The notes below the pieces were generated by a model. It was not told the origin of the DNA and made no database searches. It saw only the letters and a list, made by a program, of their open reading frames with translations. DNA of 64,000 nucleotides from Rachicladosporium sp. CCFEE 5018 (Eukaryota > Ascomycota > Dothideomycetes > Cladosporiales > Cladosporiaceae): NCBI GenBank assembly GCA_002077045.2, contig KZ111163.1:247880-311879 (forward strand). The letters run 5' to 3'. The position numbers were made by a program, and so were the translations under genes. Shown here piece after piece: positions 30,097 through 41,500 of this stretch (position 1 is its first letter; each line of letters opens with the position of its first letter).

Positions 30097-32931
30097 TCAG
30101 CCAGCTGTTGCGCCAGCGACTTGTCTGGACTCGGCCGGCCTGACCCTCTTCTCGCCGTACCCAAGGTCATTCAAGACTTGGCCGGCGACATCTATAGCAC
30201 TCTCAGGCATCCCCGCCAGCCGCGCAACTCTCAGCGCATGACTCTGCCGGTTCGCCCCCCTCTGCATCTTGTGCACATAACTCCAGCCTCCCTCCCCATC
30301 CTCCTGCACATCCGTACAAAAGCACTCCAGCCCCTCAAAGTTCGTCGTCATATCCACCAAGCCATGAAAATGCGTCGCAAACAGCGCCCGACACTTGTTC
30401 ACATTCTGCAAATGATGCAGACACGCATATCCCACCGCAAGTAAGTCCTCGGGCGTCGTGCCACGGCCAACTTCATCCATGATCACGAAGCTTCGAGGGG
30501 TAGCTTGCTTGAGGATCGCGGCCGTCTCGAGCATCTCGACCATAAATGTTGATTGGTCTTGGTATAAGTTGTCTGCGGAGCCGACGCGGGAAAAGATCTT
30601 GTCGACGAGGCCGATCTTGGCATAGTCGGCGGGGACGTAGGAGCCAGTCTGGGCGAGAATCGTGATTAGGGCGTTTTGGCGGAGGTAGGTCGATTTGCCA
30701 CCCATGTTAGGGCCGGTGATGAGATAGATTGATTGGCTGGGTTGGCCGACGAGGCAGTCGTTCGAGGTGAATTGGCGGCCTTGAGAGCGGAGGCCGATGT
30801 CGACTGTAGGATGGCGGCCGCCGATGATATGATGAGATNNNNNNNNNNNNNNNNNNNNNNNNNNNNNNNNNNNNNNNNNNNNNNNNNNNNNNNNNNNNNN
30901 NNNNNNNNNNNNNNNNNNNNNNNNNNNNNNNNNNNNNNGGCCAGTAACGTCCCGACCTTTGATATGGATAAAATGGCCAAGCTGTGCACTCCACTTCAAT
31001 GTTAGACTCTCCGCTTTCGTTGCAGCACGGAGCTTGTTTGCCAAGTCCTGCTTCGATGCGATAAGTCCGTCGAGCTTCGTGTGAGCTTGTCCGAGTGCAG
31101 GCGAGGCAGATCGCCGCATGATCCAGATGTCCTGGTCGTCACTACTTTGCGCAACGCTCAATGATGCTTGCTTTGACGCTCGTCTCGCCAGCTTTGGCGA
31201 GGTCTTGCCTGCTGCGTCAGCAGCGACCACGTCTGCAGTCATCTCTTCCGAGGCCAGGGCTTGCTCATCTTCTGCAGCATGCTGCTTTGACAGGCCCTCT
31301 TCGTCAATGGTAGACACAATGCTTCTGGCGAGCTTAGCAGCGCCAACGAGCATCAGCCTCGCGAGAAGATCCGAAAGACTCGAGACACTTGTCCTCGACT
31401 TGACAGATTTCTTTGCGTCAGTCTCTTGTGTGCTCGAGTCGCGGTCAGACTCTCGAAGCACGTGCGTTTGTAGGCTATCAGCAATCTGCTGCACCATGTT
31501 GATAGTCCTCGCCAAGCTCAGCAAATCGTCCGCATCGCCTTTGGCAATTGAGAAGCGTTGAAGCACTCTTGTTGTGTCGGCGGTGCGCTGGAGATACGCG
31601 ATGATTCGCTCTCGCAGTACATCGTGCTCATGAAATTCCTGCACGAGGTCCAGCCGCCTGTTGATGACGCTTAGCGAAAGCGAGGGAGATACCAGACGTT
31701 GGCTCAACAGACGAGCGCCACTATTTGTCACCGTTCGGCGGAATATCTGTAGCAGACTTCCTCGTGTGAGGCCATCACGCAGTGTGGCTCTGATCTCGAG
31801 GTTCCGCAAGCTCTGACGGTCTATGACCATGGTCTCCTCTGAAGAGCGCCGGACAGGTGCCTGCAATAGGATATTGGTATCTATCAGCTTCTCGTGGATG
31901 AATGACAGGACCAGATTCCCAGCTTGCACTTCTTCGTCCGAGAAAGCGTCCCGTTCTTCCGTTGTTACTTGTCGCTCCAGCACTTCATTCCAGTCGGCGA
32001 AGACGTTCATCGACTGCTCACTATCAAAGATCTCTGTCGAGTATGTTCCTTCGCCGATCAGTCGTTGCAGACCGTCTTGGTGCTGCTCATCAATACTCCT
32101 GCGAACGACGACCTCCTTTGGTCCGATCCGTGAGACTGCAGAAGCCAGCGTAGATGCGTCGCAAGACTGGGTGTAGAAGTCGCCACTCGAGACGTCGACC
32201 CAGGCCAATCCAAATTTGACCGCACCAACGTTGGCAGTCGATGTGGTATCATTCGAGTGCACGGCCTTCTTCAAATCAGTATGCACAGCAAGCAAGAAGT
32301 TACTCTCAAACGGATCCACGAAGCTCTCATCGATCAACGTCCCAGCAGTAACAACCCGTGTGACCTTGCGGTCGAACATCGGGCCTCCACCCCGTGAATT
32401 GCGTTCACTTTCAGGCAGTCGAATCTGCTCGCTGATCGCTACCTGTTTGCCCAGATCCTGGACGAACATCTTCAAGTAGCGATCTAGCTGAGTGTGCTGA
32501 AAGCCAGCCATAGATACGTCGCCGAGCGTGGTGGCTCGTTTCGCGGTCTTAAGGCCGACCAGCGGCGCATACTGCTCGACCTGATCGAAGTACATCTCGT
32601 AAAAGTCACCCACTCGGGTAAGGACCACGCAGTCGCTGAACTTCCGGACATTGTTGAGGTGCTGTTGGAGGACTGTAGGGTAAGTCTTCTCCGGCTGCTT
32701 TGAAGGTTCACTCGGCGGCAGCGGTGGTAGCACGCCCTGGGGTAGAGAGCTCGCTTTGATTGTTGTTGTCCGCTTCGCTCCGCGCACCTGGGCCGTTGGG
32801 AGTGATGTAGTTGTCCATGAAGGCTTTCCAGTCTGCCAGACAGTATCGTTCAGCTGCCGGGGAGCGAGGCTCTCCAGCGAGCCAAGCGATGCCGTCCATC
32901 TTGATGGCCTCAATGAGCCCCTGAATCTCAT
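30097..32931 (-). CDS. MSH1: Mitochondrial MutS homologue (sequence missing at the second gap)
   Basis: MutS-family ATPase that recognises mismatches and helps keep mitochondrial DNA stable. The ATG at 32931 (MRFRGSLRPSRW) starts an Arg/Ser-rich presequence; the open frame further upstream has no ATG. Domain I has RVGDFYEMYFDQ, followed by connector and lever domains. The ATPase holds the Walker A GPNMGGKSTYLRQ, then STFMVEMLETA and the Walker B region FVIMDEVGRGTTPEDL. The end (ARLAGMPESAIDVAGQVLNDLG) is the usual helix-turn-helix. A 100-N gap removes the clamp/lever part between HFIHIKGRDVTG and SHHIIGGRHPTVD. The reading frame crosses the Ns only by chance. Confidence 0.93.
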   Translation of the reverse strand: MRFRGSLRPSRWTASLGSLESLAPRQLNDTVWQTGKPSWTTTSLPTAQVRGAKRTTTIKASSLPQGVLPPLPPSEPSKQPEKTYPTVLQQHLNNVRKFSDCVVLTRVGDFYEMYFDQVEQYAPLVGLKTAKRATTLGDVSMAGFQHTQLDRYLKMFVQDLGKQVAISEQIRLPESERNSRGGGPMFDRKVTRVVTAGTLIDESFVDPFESNFLLAVHTDLKKAVHSNDTTSTANVGAVKFGLAWVDVSSGDFYTQSCDASTLASAVSRIGPKEVVVRRSIDEQHQDGLQRLIGEGTYSTEIFDSEQSMNVFADWNEVLERQVTTEERDAFSDEEVQAGNLVLSFIHEKLIDTNILLQAPVRRSSEETMVIDRQSLRNLEIRATLRDGLTRGSLLQIFRRTVTNSGARLLSQRLVSPSLSLSVINRRLDLVQEFHEHDVLRERIIAYLQRTADTTRVLQRFSIAKGDADDLLSLARTINMVQQIADSLQTHVLRESDRDSSTQETDAKKSVKSRTSVSSLSDLLARLMLVGAAKLARSIVSTIDEEGLSKQHAAEDEQALASEEMTADVVAADAAGKTSPKLARRASKQASLSVAQSSDDQDIWIMRRSASPALGQAHTKLDGLIASKQDLANKLRAATKAESLTLKWSAQLGHFIHIKGRDVTGXXXXXXXXXXXXXXXXXXXXXXXXXXXXXXXXXXSHHIIGGRHPTVDIGLRSQGRQFTSNDCLVGQPSQSIYLITGPNMGGKSTYLRQNALITILAQTGSYVPADYAKIGLVDKIFSRVGSADNLYQDQSTFMVEMLETAAILKQATPRSFVIMDEVGRGTTPEDLLAVGYACLHHLQNVNKCRALFATHFHGLVDMTTNFEGLECFCTDVQEDGEGGWSYVHKMQRGANRQSHALRVARLAGMPESAIDVAGQVLNDLGYGEKRVRPAESRQVAGATAG
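30839..30938. other. Assembly gap, 100 N, inside MSH1
   Basis: Placeholder gap. The flanks do not overlap each other, unlike the other two gaps. MSH1 relatives usually have more than 33 residues here, so the true gap is probably a few hundred bases. Confidence 0.98.
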
Positions 32932-33200
32932 GTGGCGAACTCTAGAGTCGGTAACCTGGATTCGGTGATCAACACATCCATGATCACGCTCCCACAACTA
33001 TTTCCGTGAGCTGGCCTAAGCACTTGTGCCTTCAGGGATGAGACAGCATGAATGTGAACGAGACACAGGAGTGTCCATCGCCGTTCTGTTCATGCACAAG
33101 CCGGCTTACCAAGTTAGGATAAGCCGAGGCCGACCTCACACTGAGCTCAGCACTGCAGCATGCTACTCAAGAGTCGTCGCGACCGTAGGATGACGCATAT

Positions 33201-34712
33201 ATGGAGTCGGCAGTCCTGAACACCCTCTTCCGCCGCTTGGCCACACACCGGTTCTGTCAGCGAGGTGCGCCTGCCATCCACCATGCGCTCCCCACTGGAC
33301 AACGGCGCCATAGCAGCCGCTACCCCCATACACCACCCCAATCCCGCGGTCCCTCCAGTAAAAGACCAAAGACATCGGTGGAGAGCAACTGGCAGCAACG
33401 CACCGATGCCTTTCCCGAGGACAAAGCCGATGAATTCCACCGCTATCCGCTCGTCACGGCCACGGATCTCCGCACTCGCAAAGAGCGGCCCCGGCGGGTG
33501 AAGATGCTCATGCGAGACTTCATAGAAGACTCTCTCTACAACCCCACCTACGGCTACTTCAGCAAAAATGTCACAATCTTCAACGCCGGCGAGCCCTTCG
33601 ATTTCAACAGCATCCCCGACGAACCGGCTTTCCAACGCGTGCTCGGACAGCGGTACACAGAATTCGAGGACAAGCTCGACGCGATCGAGTACAACGAGAC
33701 GCGACAGCTCTGGCACACACCAACGGAGCTGTTCCAGCCGTACTATGCTGAGGCTATAGCGCGGTACATGGTCTCCAACTATAAGCTGAGCTTGTATCCC
33801 TACCACGACCTCCTCATCTACGAGCTCGGCGCCGGAAATGGCACCCTTATGCTCAACATCCTCGACTACATCCGACGCACAGACCCACAAGTCTACGCCA
33901 GGACCAAATTCCGCATCATAGAGATCTCTCCCATGCTCGCCTCCTTACAGCAGAAAGCCGCAGACCGCGGCCATGCGCACTGCGTCGATATCCTCAACCT
34001 CTCGATCTTCGATTGGAAAACCTACACCCCCGATCCCTGCTTCTTCCTCGCCCTAGAGGTGTTCGATAACTTTCCACACGACATCCTGCGCTACAACCCC
34101 TTCACCTCCCAACCCCTACAAGGCCAAGTCCTGATAGACAGCGCAGGCGATTTCTTCGAATTCTACACCCCGCACCTCGACCCCCTAGCGTCACGCTACC
34201 TCCAAATCCGCTCATTCGCAACCCAAAACCGCCTCCCACCAACGCATCCCCTCCGCTCGCCGGCGCCCTGGCTGCGCAAACTCCGGCACTCGCTCCCCAT
34301 GGCCCCGAACTTGACACAACCAGAATATATCCCCACCCGCCTCCTCCACTTCTTCACCCTCCTCTCCAAGCACTTCCCCGCCCACCGCCTCATCACCAGC
34401 GACTTCAGCTCCCTCCCCAACGCCACCCCCGGCCACAACGCCCCCGTCGTCCAAACGCGGTACCAGCGCCGCACGATCCCCGTCTCAACGCCGCTAGTAC
34501 AGCAGGGGTACTTCGATATTTTATTCCCGACGGATTTCGGGGTTATGGAGGGCGTTTATCGGGCTGTGACAGGGCGGTTGACGAGGGTGGAGGGGCATGG
34601 GGAGTTCATGGAGCGGTGGAGTGATTTGGAAGGGGGGCGGTTGGGGAGCGGGGAGAATGTGCTGGGGAGTGGGGGTTGGTTTGGGAATGCGAAGGTTATG
34701 GTTACGGTGTGA
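33201..34712 (+). CDS. MidA/NDUFAF7-type SAM-dependent methyltransferase (DUF185)
   Basis: Family known in animals and slime moulds as a mitochondrial arginine methyltransferase needed for complex I assembly. Single exon, 503 residues, ATG at 33201. The N-terminus is Arg/His-rich (RRLATHRFCQRG), fitting a mitochondrial presequence. Family motifs are MRDFIEDSLYNPTYGYFSK at about residue 100 and the SAM site LLIYELGAGNGTLMLNIL, followed by FRIIEISPMLASLQ. The later LALEVFDNFPHD corresponds to the acidic substrate region. It is divergent from MSH1, both being mitochondrial, but a shared promoter is not by itself evidence of co-regulation. Confidence 0.87.
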   Translation: MESAVLNTLFRRLATHRFCQRGAPAIHHALPTGQRRHSSRYPHTPPQSRGPSSKRPKTSVESNWQQRTDAFPEDKADEFHRYPLVTATDLRTRKERPRRVKMLMRDFIEDSLYNPTYGYFSKNVTIFNAGEPFDFNSIPDEPAFQRVLGQRYTEFEDKLDAIEYNETRQLWHTPTELFQPYYAEAIARYMVSNYKLSLYPYHDLLIYELGAGNGTLMLNILDYIRRTDPQVYARTKFRIIEISPMLASLQQKAADRGHAHCVDILNLSIFDWKTYTPDPCFFLALEVFDNFPHDILRYNPFTSQPLQGQVLIDSAGDFFEFYTPHLDPLASRYLQIRSFATQNRLPPTHPLRSPAPWLRKLRHSLPMAPNLTQPEYIPTRLLHFFTLLSKHFPAHRLITSDFSSLPNATPGHNAPVVQTRYQRRTIPVSTPLVQQGYFDILFPTDFGVMEGVYRAVTGRLTRVEGHGEFMERWSDLEGGRLGSGENVLGSGGWFGNAKVMVTV

Positions 34713-34842
34713 GATGGGGTTGTTCTCGTTGCCACATAGGCACGGATGTGAGAATGATCTGTAGAGGAGGATATGATGTACAGAAAATACCATCTATCTA
34801 TGTATCGTATCTTACCCGCACGCTCCACAACCCCTTCATCAT

Positions 34843-37800
34843 CTACCTACTCTTCTTCGCTTTCTTCCCCCTATTCCCGCCTTCCCACTGCTCCGCCTCC
34901 TTCCTAGCAGCTTCCAGCGCCTCGCCCGCCTTCCTCTTCGCCTTCTCCTCCGTTCGCCCACTCTTAACAGCAACCGTACTGCTCCTCCCCTTTCCACCCT
35001 TACTGATCTGCTTCTCAGCCGCCTCCCAATCCGCATCCTCAGCCGTCGCACCGCCAAAGCTCTCCAGCGGCAGCGCGTCAATCATCTCCCTCGCTCTCGC
35101 GCGCTCTGCTTCGTTGGCGTGAAACTCTTTTGCGCCGGATGCGAGGTCAGCGGCGAGATCGGCGGAGACAGCGGCTGGATCCGAAGCGTCGGGCAGGGTA
35201 TCTGGGGTTGTCGCTGCAGGGGCGGATGGGAGGGTAGCTGATATGGCGGTTTCTTGGATGGATTTGAAGTGCGCGGAGATCTTGCGCACGACTTTGATGA
35301 ATTGCGCCAGCAGCTGACCAGCCACGACGCCGAATTCCTTTTCCACGTCTTCGATGCTCTTTCGTTGCAGACCGATGGCTGCGAGTAAAGCTTGTTGGAG
35401 GGATGAGAGACGAATGCCATTGGAATCGCGGATCCTGCCGGTGAAGTACAGCAATGCGAGGGTTGGGAGGAGGTCAAGGATGACGTGGTAATCTAGCATG
35501 TTATCCGCGTAGCTTGCTAAGCGCTTGAGGTCGAAGGGCGTGAAGAGCTCATCTAGACTCGCTTTATCTAAGGGCTTCGCACGGTCGGAGGCGGGGAGCA
35601 AGGCGATGCCGGCAGCGGCGCTGTCGTTCAGCGCGAGAGCTTGGGCGCTGGAGAACGAGCGGAACTGGTAGGAGAGCAAGTTCAGGAACCGCCGATGGAA
35701 GTCCGCTGCGTAGGCGCCGAGCCAGCTGGGATCTTGCGAGGCTGATGAAAGGGTCTTGAGCATGACGGCTGTGTGCTCGCCGGTCAGCTCGTTGGCGGTC
35801 TGGCGTAGGTAGACGGGCACGAAGCCGGCGCGTTTCCAGAATTTGTGTAAGGGTTGTGTGAGGCCGTAGGACACGCCGAGGTAGTCTAGCTGTGCTGGCC
35901 GGCGTTCCGAGAGGCGTGTGAAGAGGGGTGGCATGGCGTTTATGTCGCGGATCTTGACGTTGTCTGTGAGGAGGGAGGGGGACTCGAGCTCGGCGTCTGT
36001 GACGCGGGGCATGGAGGCTTCCGCAGCAGCGTCGGGGAGTGTGTCTTCGGAGAGACTGATATGCTTGCCTTCGTAGAACTCGGTCAGGAGCTCGATGGCG
36101 CGCGAGCCGTAGCCCATACTCGCGTAGTCCGGGTTCGTGGCTATGCGCACTATACGTGCGCCACTCAGACCGGCGAAGTCGGAGTCCTGGAATTGCTGAC
36201 TTACGAGCCAGGGTATCAGGTCGCCGCCTGCTCGTTGACCGCGGGAGAGGCTGTTCAGTACGCTTTCGCGGCTGATCTGGCCCTCCAGTGCTAGCTGGAG
36301 CACGCAGAGGATCTCCGGGAGTCGGCCGGCGGACTCATCTATGGGTGCCACGAGCACGAATAGCTGATGTGCAGGTGCATCTGACATTAGCTGGAGGTCG
36401 TTCGGGCTGTTCTTGTAGTGCGAAGCTACGTAGAGCGCCATCATGGTCTGGAGGAACTTCTCGCTGACCGGGTGGAAGGAGAAAAGTGTATCGCGATTCA
36501 CTTGCAGCAATTCGCACTGTGAGGGATGTGGTGTGCCGTGTGAAACCAATGATCGTGGCAATGTGGCATCGAGACATAGTAGCTTGTTCAGCCATTTCTC
36601 GACTCCATCACCTTGTGCGTATCGAATGGGCTCGGATAGTGTGATCTCGCGTAATGATCTCGATGATCGTGCTACAAGTTCGCCACCTGGCTGCTTCGTG
36701 CCATTTGATCGATCTGCGATCTTCTCCTCACTGTTTGCTTTGCTGCCGCCTCTCGACTGTTCTCGGAGCTGCTGTATAAGCTTGAGCGATAGTGATCGAC
36801 CTGTGCCTTCATACCCGTTGATCGTCGAGGCCATGAAGACGAGATACGGGCCCATCAGCTTCCGCACCAGAGGCAATGGTATTGCTGCTGCCTCGTCGAT
36901 CACCAGTAGCTCAGCCTGGCCCAGAGTGTATGCGTCCTGTGGCTGTATGTACTGTATCGTTTGTCTGTGCTGCCTGTGTACATTTACTCGCACGATTGCC
37001 TTGTTGAAGTCTGGGTTTGTCGACTGTATGATGGTGTAGTCGACATGGTCAAGGTAGCCGAGCGCGTCGAAGCCCTTGAATACGAATTCGAAGAGTGTCT
37101 TGAGGTTCTCGGGTGATGGAGATGTGATAAAGATGTTACTGTATCCATGGGCTACGGCTGCAGCTATCGCTACACCCAGAGCAGCGGACTTTCCTCGACC
37201 TCGTGCTGCTGTGAGAGTGACTGTGCTGGCTAGTGTCTTCTCCGCGATCGCCTCGACGAATGTGAGGAGTGCTTTCGCTTGATCAACAGTCCGCGCTACC
37301 TTTACTAACGACCCAACAGGTTGTGTCTCTGCCAGGCCCTCTTTGATGCCCTCAAGCTCGACCTGTGCAGGCGTTTTAGTGTCGTCCTCTGGCGGAGGCT
37401 TTGCCATAATAGTCTTTCCGCCCGAGATTGGAAGGACATTCATCTCGTCGTCCAGCACTAGACATGATTCGCAGCTGCCAAGCGAGAGGATGAATCGCTC
37501 GTTGAAGCGGGCTGTGACATCGTCGTGTGCCTCCGTCCGATATCTTGAATGCACGTCCATGGACATTGTGTACAGCTGCTTCAGACTATTCATGCCCTTG
37601 AGAAGCAGCAATACTAGACCGCCACCTTCGACCGTTTCTATCGTCCGCGCAAGCAAATTCGGCGTGATGGCCTCGAAGTCCTGCAGTATGCACATTCCGT
37701 ACGTGTTCCCGAGGATCTTCTCGGTTTCCTTGTAATACACATATCGAATGTTCTGCGTGCTGACGAACAGCTCGAATGGATCCTCATTGTCGACCTCCCG

Positions 37801-38055
37801 TATTCCTCGCTTGATCTCCTTCTTGATCTTCTTCTCTCGCTTTTGCCGATGTGACGAGAAGCCCAGTAGCTTATTCTTGTACGCCCATAGTACGGATTTG
37901 TTAAGCTTGATGTCGAGGTTGAGTAGGATGTGATACAAGTTGACTATGACATCTTTCTGTCGATCACCGACAACAACGAAGAAACTGCGCTTCTTCTCTT
38001 GCATGCCATTGCGGATAAGCGCTGGTATGCGGGCGTCGATCGCTTTCTTCACCAT
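34843..38055 (-). CDS. KRE33: RNA cytidine acetyltransferase NAT10/Kre33 (complete)
   Basis: Nucleolar enzyme that makes N4-acetylcytidine in 18S rRNA and, with an adaptor, in tRNA, and is needed for small-subunit processing. Single exon, 1070 residues, typical of the family. The start MVKKAIDARIPALIRNGM is the conserved N-terminus. The helicase-like module has Walker A TAARGRGKSAALG and the DEAAAIPLP Walker B. The GNAT acetyltransferase region includes ARIVRIATNPDYASMGYGSRA. The C-terminus is Lys/Arg-rich (RGKKAKKSR), fitting nucleolar targeting. The first 320 bp of coding sequence are repeated after the third gap. Confidence 0.96.
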   Translation of the reverse strand: MVKKAIDARIPALIRNGMQEKKRSFFVVVGDRQKDVIVNLYHILLNLDIKLNKSVLWAYKNKLLGFSSHRQKREKKIKKEIKRGIREVDNEDPFELFVSTQNIRYVYYKETEKILGNTYGMCILQDFEAITPNLLARTIETVEGGGLVLLLLKGMNSLKQLYTMSMDVHSRYRTEAHDDVTARFNERFILSLGSCESCLVLDDEMNVLPISGGKTIMAKPPPEDDTKTPAQVELEGIKEGLAETQPVGSLVKVARTVDQAKALLTFVEAIAEKTLASTVTLTAARGRGKSAALGVAIAAAVAHGYSNIFITSPSPENLKTLFEFVFKGFDALGYLDHVDYTIIQSTNPDFNKAIVRVNVHRQHRQTIQYIQPQDAYTLGQAELLVIDEAAAIPLPLVRKLMGPYLVFMASTINGYEGTGRSLSLKLIQQLREQSRGGSKANSEEKIADRSNGTKQPGGELVARSSRSLREITLSEPIRYAQGDGVEKWLNKLLCLDATLPRSLVSHGTPHPSQCELLQVNRDTLFSFHPVSEKFLQTMMALYVASHYKNSPNDLQLMSDAPAHQLFVLVAPIDESAGRLPEILCVLQLALEGQISRESVLNSLSRGQRAGGDLIPWLVSQQFQDSDFAGLSGARIVRIATNPDYASMGYGSRAIELLTEFYEGKHISLSEDTLPDAAAEASMPRVTDAELESPSLLTDNVKIRDINAMPPLFTRLSERRPAQLDYLGVSYGLTQPLHKFWKRAGFVPVYLRQTANELTGEHTAVMLKTLSSASQDPSWLGAYAADFHRRFLNLLSYQFRSFSSAQALALNDSAAAGIALLPASDRAKPLDKASLDELFTPFDLKRLASYADNMLDYHVILDLLPTLALLYFTGRIRDSNGIRLSSLQQALLAAIGLQRKSIEDVEKEFGVVAGQLLAQFIKVVRKISAHFKSIQETAISATLPSAPAATTPDTLPDASDPAAVSADLAADLASGAKEFHANEAERARAREMIDALPLESFGGATAEDADWEAAEKQISKGGKGRSSTVAVKSGRTEEKAKRKAGEALEAARKEAEQWEGGNRGKKAKKSR

Positions 38056-38557
38056 GATGGCGTCTGCTCAACTTCCGCCTCTCTCCGTACACCACCACGA
38101 GCACCTCGTCGCTGCACGATGAGCTCTATATCATATGACAATGATCGAGGGCTGACATAAGTATTTGGATGTTTGCAGCAGAGGCCGGATCGCTTTTCGT
38201 GCAGTGCGCCAGCTACGATGCGATAGAGTTCGTGTCGAGTCGAACTTCAAGACTCTCGGATGTGATTGGAACAATCACGAAGGCCAGTCGTAAAATTGTA
38301 AAGAAGATATGGTGCTTGCGACAGACTTCCGATCTCTCTCGATATCGCATTTATTTCTTGAGCTTCCCCAGATCTACTTGCCCGGGACGATCCGCGACAG
38401 GGTCTCCACGTGGGCGGAAGCTTGCGCCCGCGGCAGGAACGATGTCACTGGCTTCATTTCCGTCTCGTCTACTCACAGTGCATATCAAGTCGCATGGCAT
38501 AGAGGCAGCATGTCATCTACCGAGCCACACCGAGCACGATAGCAATGCGCCTTAGGC
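38056..38557. other. Divergent promoter, NAT10 / GT90 (copy 1)
   Basis: About 500 bp. Small plus-strand ORFs here differ in frame and sequence from those in 46385-46886, so they are not supported as genes. Confidence 0.5.
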
Positions 38558-41500
38558 ATGGACCGGACGAAATGGCCTGCCCTGATGTATGTGTTACTCA
38601 AGCATCAAGCACGACGCTTGAATACATGTACTGACTGCTGGGCAGAGGACTGGTCGCCGGTACCTACCAATTGACAACGACGGTCGGTAAGACATTTGCC
38701 TCGGAGAAGCCTGTACATAGCAGCATCGCGCTTCTTCTCAGTCTTGCTGCCGTCCTTCTGGTCATTAGCCGATTCCTACCACGAGCGGAGCAATACAAGC
38801 GTAACGCCCGGGGCTACGACGCTGTACCACTGGAGGACGTCCACGCCGATCAGACGCAACGGAGGCGCTCTTCGACACCAGGCTTCCAGGATGTGGCATA
38901 CCCGTCGAGCCTGCGGAAGCTGAGGCTGGTGTTCCTTCTTCTTGTTGCTGTGACATGCGCGAGAGTCGCCGTGCTGCAGCATGTGCTTGCGAACGTACAA
39001 TGCGCGCGAAGTACTTGGGAGTCTTCGGTACCTCTGATGTTCGCGGTCCTTGACTATATTGGATTGAGAAGAGGAGCATCGTCGGACACGAGTCACGAGC
39101 ACGACCTGACACTTTATGGAATTTGGGCAAGACGAGTACTGCAGGCTCCCTACCGATATATGCTAATCGTCTGCGCGATATGTCTCGCGTGCGTGACTGC
39201 AATTGCGACGACTAGCAGCCCTGCCACTTCATATATCTGCGCGACGACCCTTTCGTACACATGGTCTGTTCCTCTGCTTCAGCATGTTGGCACGGCTCTC
39301 GATGTCTTGATCCTGGCATGTCTGACTTTTCTGATCCGACAAGACGAAGGAAAGAGTGAGCGAAGCGCGGCACTGCGCTTCTCGACCGTGGGCTGGGCTT
39401 TGATGGTAAGACGATTCCAAGTCAGAGTTCTTTGCCCGAGACCGTACTGACACATGCCTAGATATCAGCATTCATGCTCAGCATATCTAGTGGCGCATAC
39501 TACTACGTTTCCGATCCAGACATCAGGCGTACGATCATTATAATTCCCCGCGCTTTCTTCTGGAGCACTGTCAGGCTCGACTTGCTTTTCTGCTTCACTG
39601 CTACCTGTAGCTTGTTTTGTGTGAGCCGTCTGCATTCGAATCAACTTTTGCTTGTATGCTGACAGTCACAGATCTATCACATAGGCACGACGACTACGAC
39701 TCTTCTGTTGTTATTCACCGCGACAATGACATCTACGACTGCATTCGCATGGGCTCACCCACATCCTTTCCCAATTCGCAGCGCTGGCTATGGCTTCACT
39801 GCGGCATCTTTGGCGATGTTTGCACTTATTGTCTACTTCAATGTCGAGGCTATGTCCAGTGACTCAGAACGAAGCTACTCGAAAGCTACGTTCACACGAG
39901 TCACGACTCTGGTCTACCTTATGATCCTGCTACTTTTCGGCCTACGCACCGCCCTATGGGTGCAGCATGATTCGCTTGTCACGTACCACCCGATCGACCT
40001 GCTTATTTGGGAGGCTAAGCAGCAGCACGATGCTTATACTAACCAGAGTACAATAAGCGCGTCGCTCGGCGAGGCCGTACACAACTATCGCACACGCTAC
40101 AATCGACGGCCGCCTCCCAACTTCGATAAGTGGTATGAGTATGCTTCAGGACGGAGCTCCCTCGTTATCGATGACTTCGACAGCATAGAGCGAGATCTCC
40201 TGCCATTCTACGCGCTCTCGCCTGAGGAGATTCGAGAGCGGACGTGGGAGTTGATTTCGAACCCGTGGAATGATGCTGCTGGCCTCAGTATTCGCGATGG
40301 TAAGGTCGAGATTAGTCCGCACGTCGTGCCGACACATCGCTGGATGCTCGATGGACTTGTGGAGATGATCGGCTTCTTCGCCGAGTGGCTGCCAGATATG
40401 GATCTTGCTTTCAATTTGAATGACGAGTGTCGCGTGGCGGTACCCTATGAAGACATCGAGCCCATGCGTGCGCAAGGTCGCGCCTTCGGTGATCCCACAG
40501 CATCCGTCCGCAATACCTTCAGCCCCGACCGCGCCCCCCAGTGGACTCCCATCCCTGAAGAACCCATCACCACCACGCCCCTGACAGAACTCAGCTTCCA
40601 ACGTACCTTCCAACCCTTCGGCAGCGTCGGCTGCCCCCCTTCATCTCCAGCCCGCTCGCAGAATCGCTGGTCCCTCGCCTCTCTCTGTACGACCTGCACA
40701 TCCCCTCACTCCCACGGCATAGGCCTCTCAAATTGGTCTCTCGCAGGCAACATCTGCCATCAACCCGACGTCGGCAATCTACATGGCCTCTACCTATCCC
40801 CCGCAGCGTTCAAAGGCTCGCATACCCTGCTGCCGATATTCTCCCAGAGCAAAGCTCACGGCTTCAACGATATCCTCTACCCTTCCGCATGGAATTACAT
40901 GGACAAAGCCGTCTACCGCCCCTCAGAAGACTACCCAGACCCAGACTGGAAGTCTAAGAATGCCACGCTCTTCTGGCGCGGCGCCACGTCCGAAGGCGTC
41001 TCCCCTGGCGGCGGCCAATGGAAAGGCATGACGCGGCAACGCTTCGTGCATCTCGCCTCCCCGAACACTACCTCCCCCTCCCAAGCCATCCTCCTCCCAA
41101 CTTCAAAATCGACAAACACCGCGCCGAGGCTGCAGTATACGTCCCTCTCGCCCTCTATGCTCCGCTCCCTGCTGCCGGTGGATCTGCAATTCGTGTCCTC
41201 GATCCTGCGCTGCGGTGGGCGGGACTGCGATGACCAAGCCGCCGAGTTCGCGCCGTTAGCTAAACCCTCCGATTTCCAGGGACATTGGGGATACAAATAC
41301 CTCCTCGATCTCGACGGCGCAGGTTTCTCTGGCCGCTTCCTCCCCTTCCTGCACTCCAAATCCCTACCCTTCAAAGCCGCGCTGTTCCGCGAGTGGTGGG
41401 ACGATCGGCTCACGGCTTGGGTGCACTTCGTGCCGTTGGATTTGAGGGGACAGGGGATGTGGGCTACGCTTGCTTATTTCGCTGGGGTTAACGGGACTAT

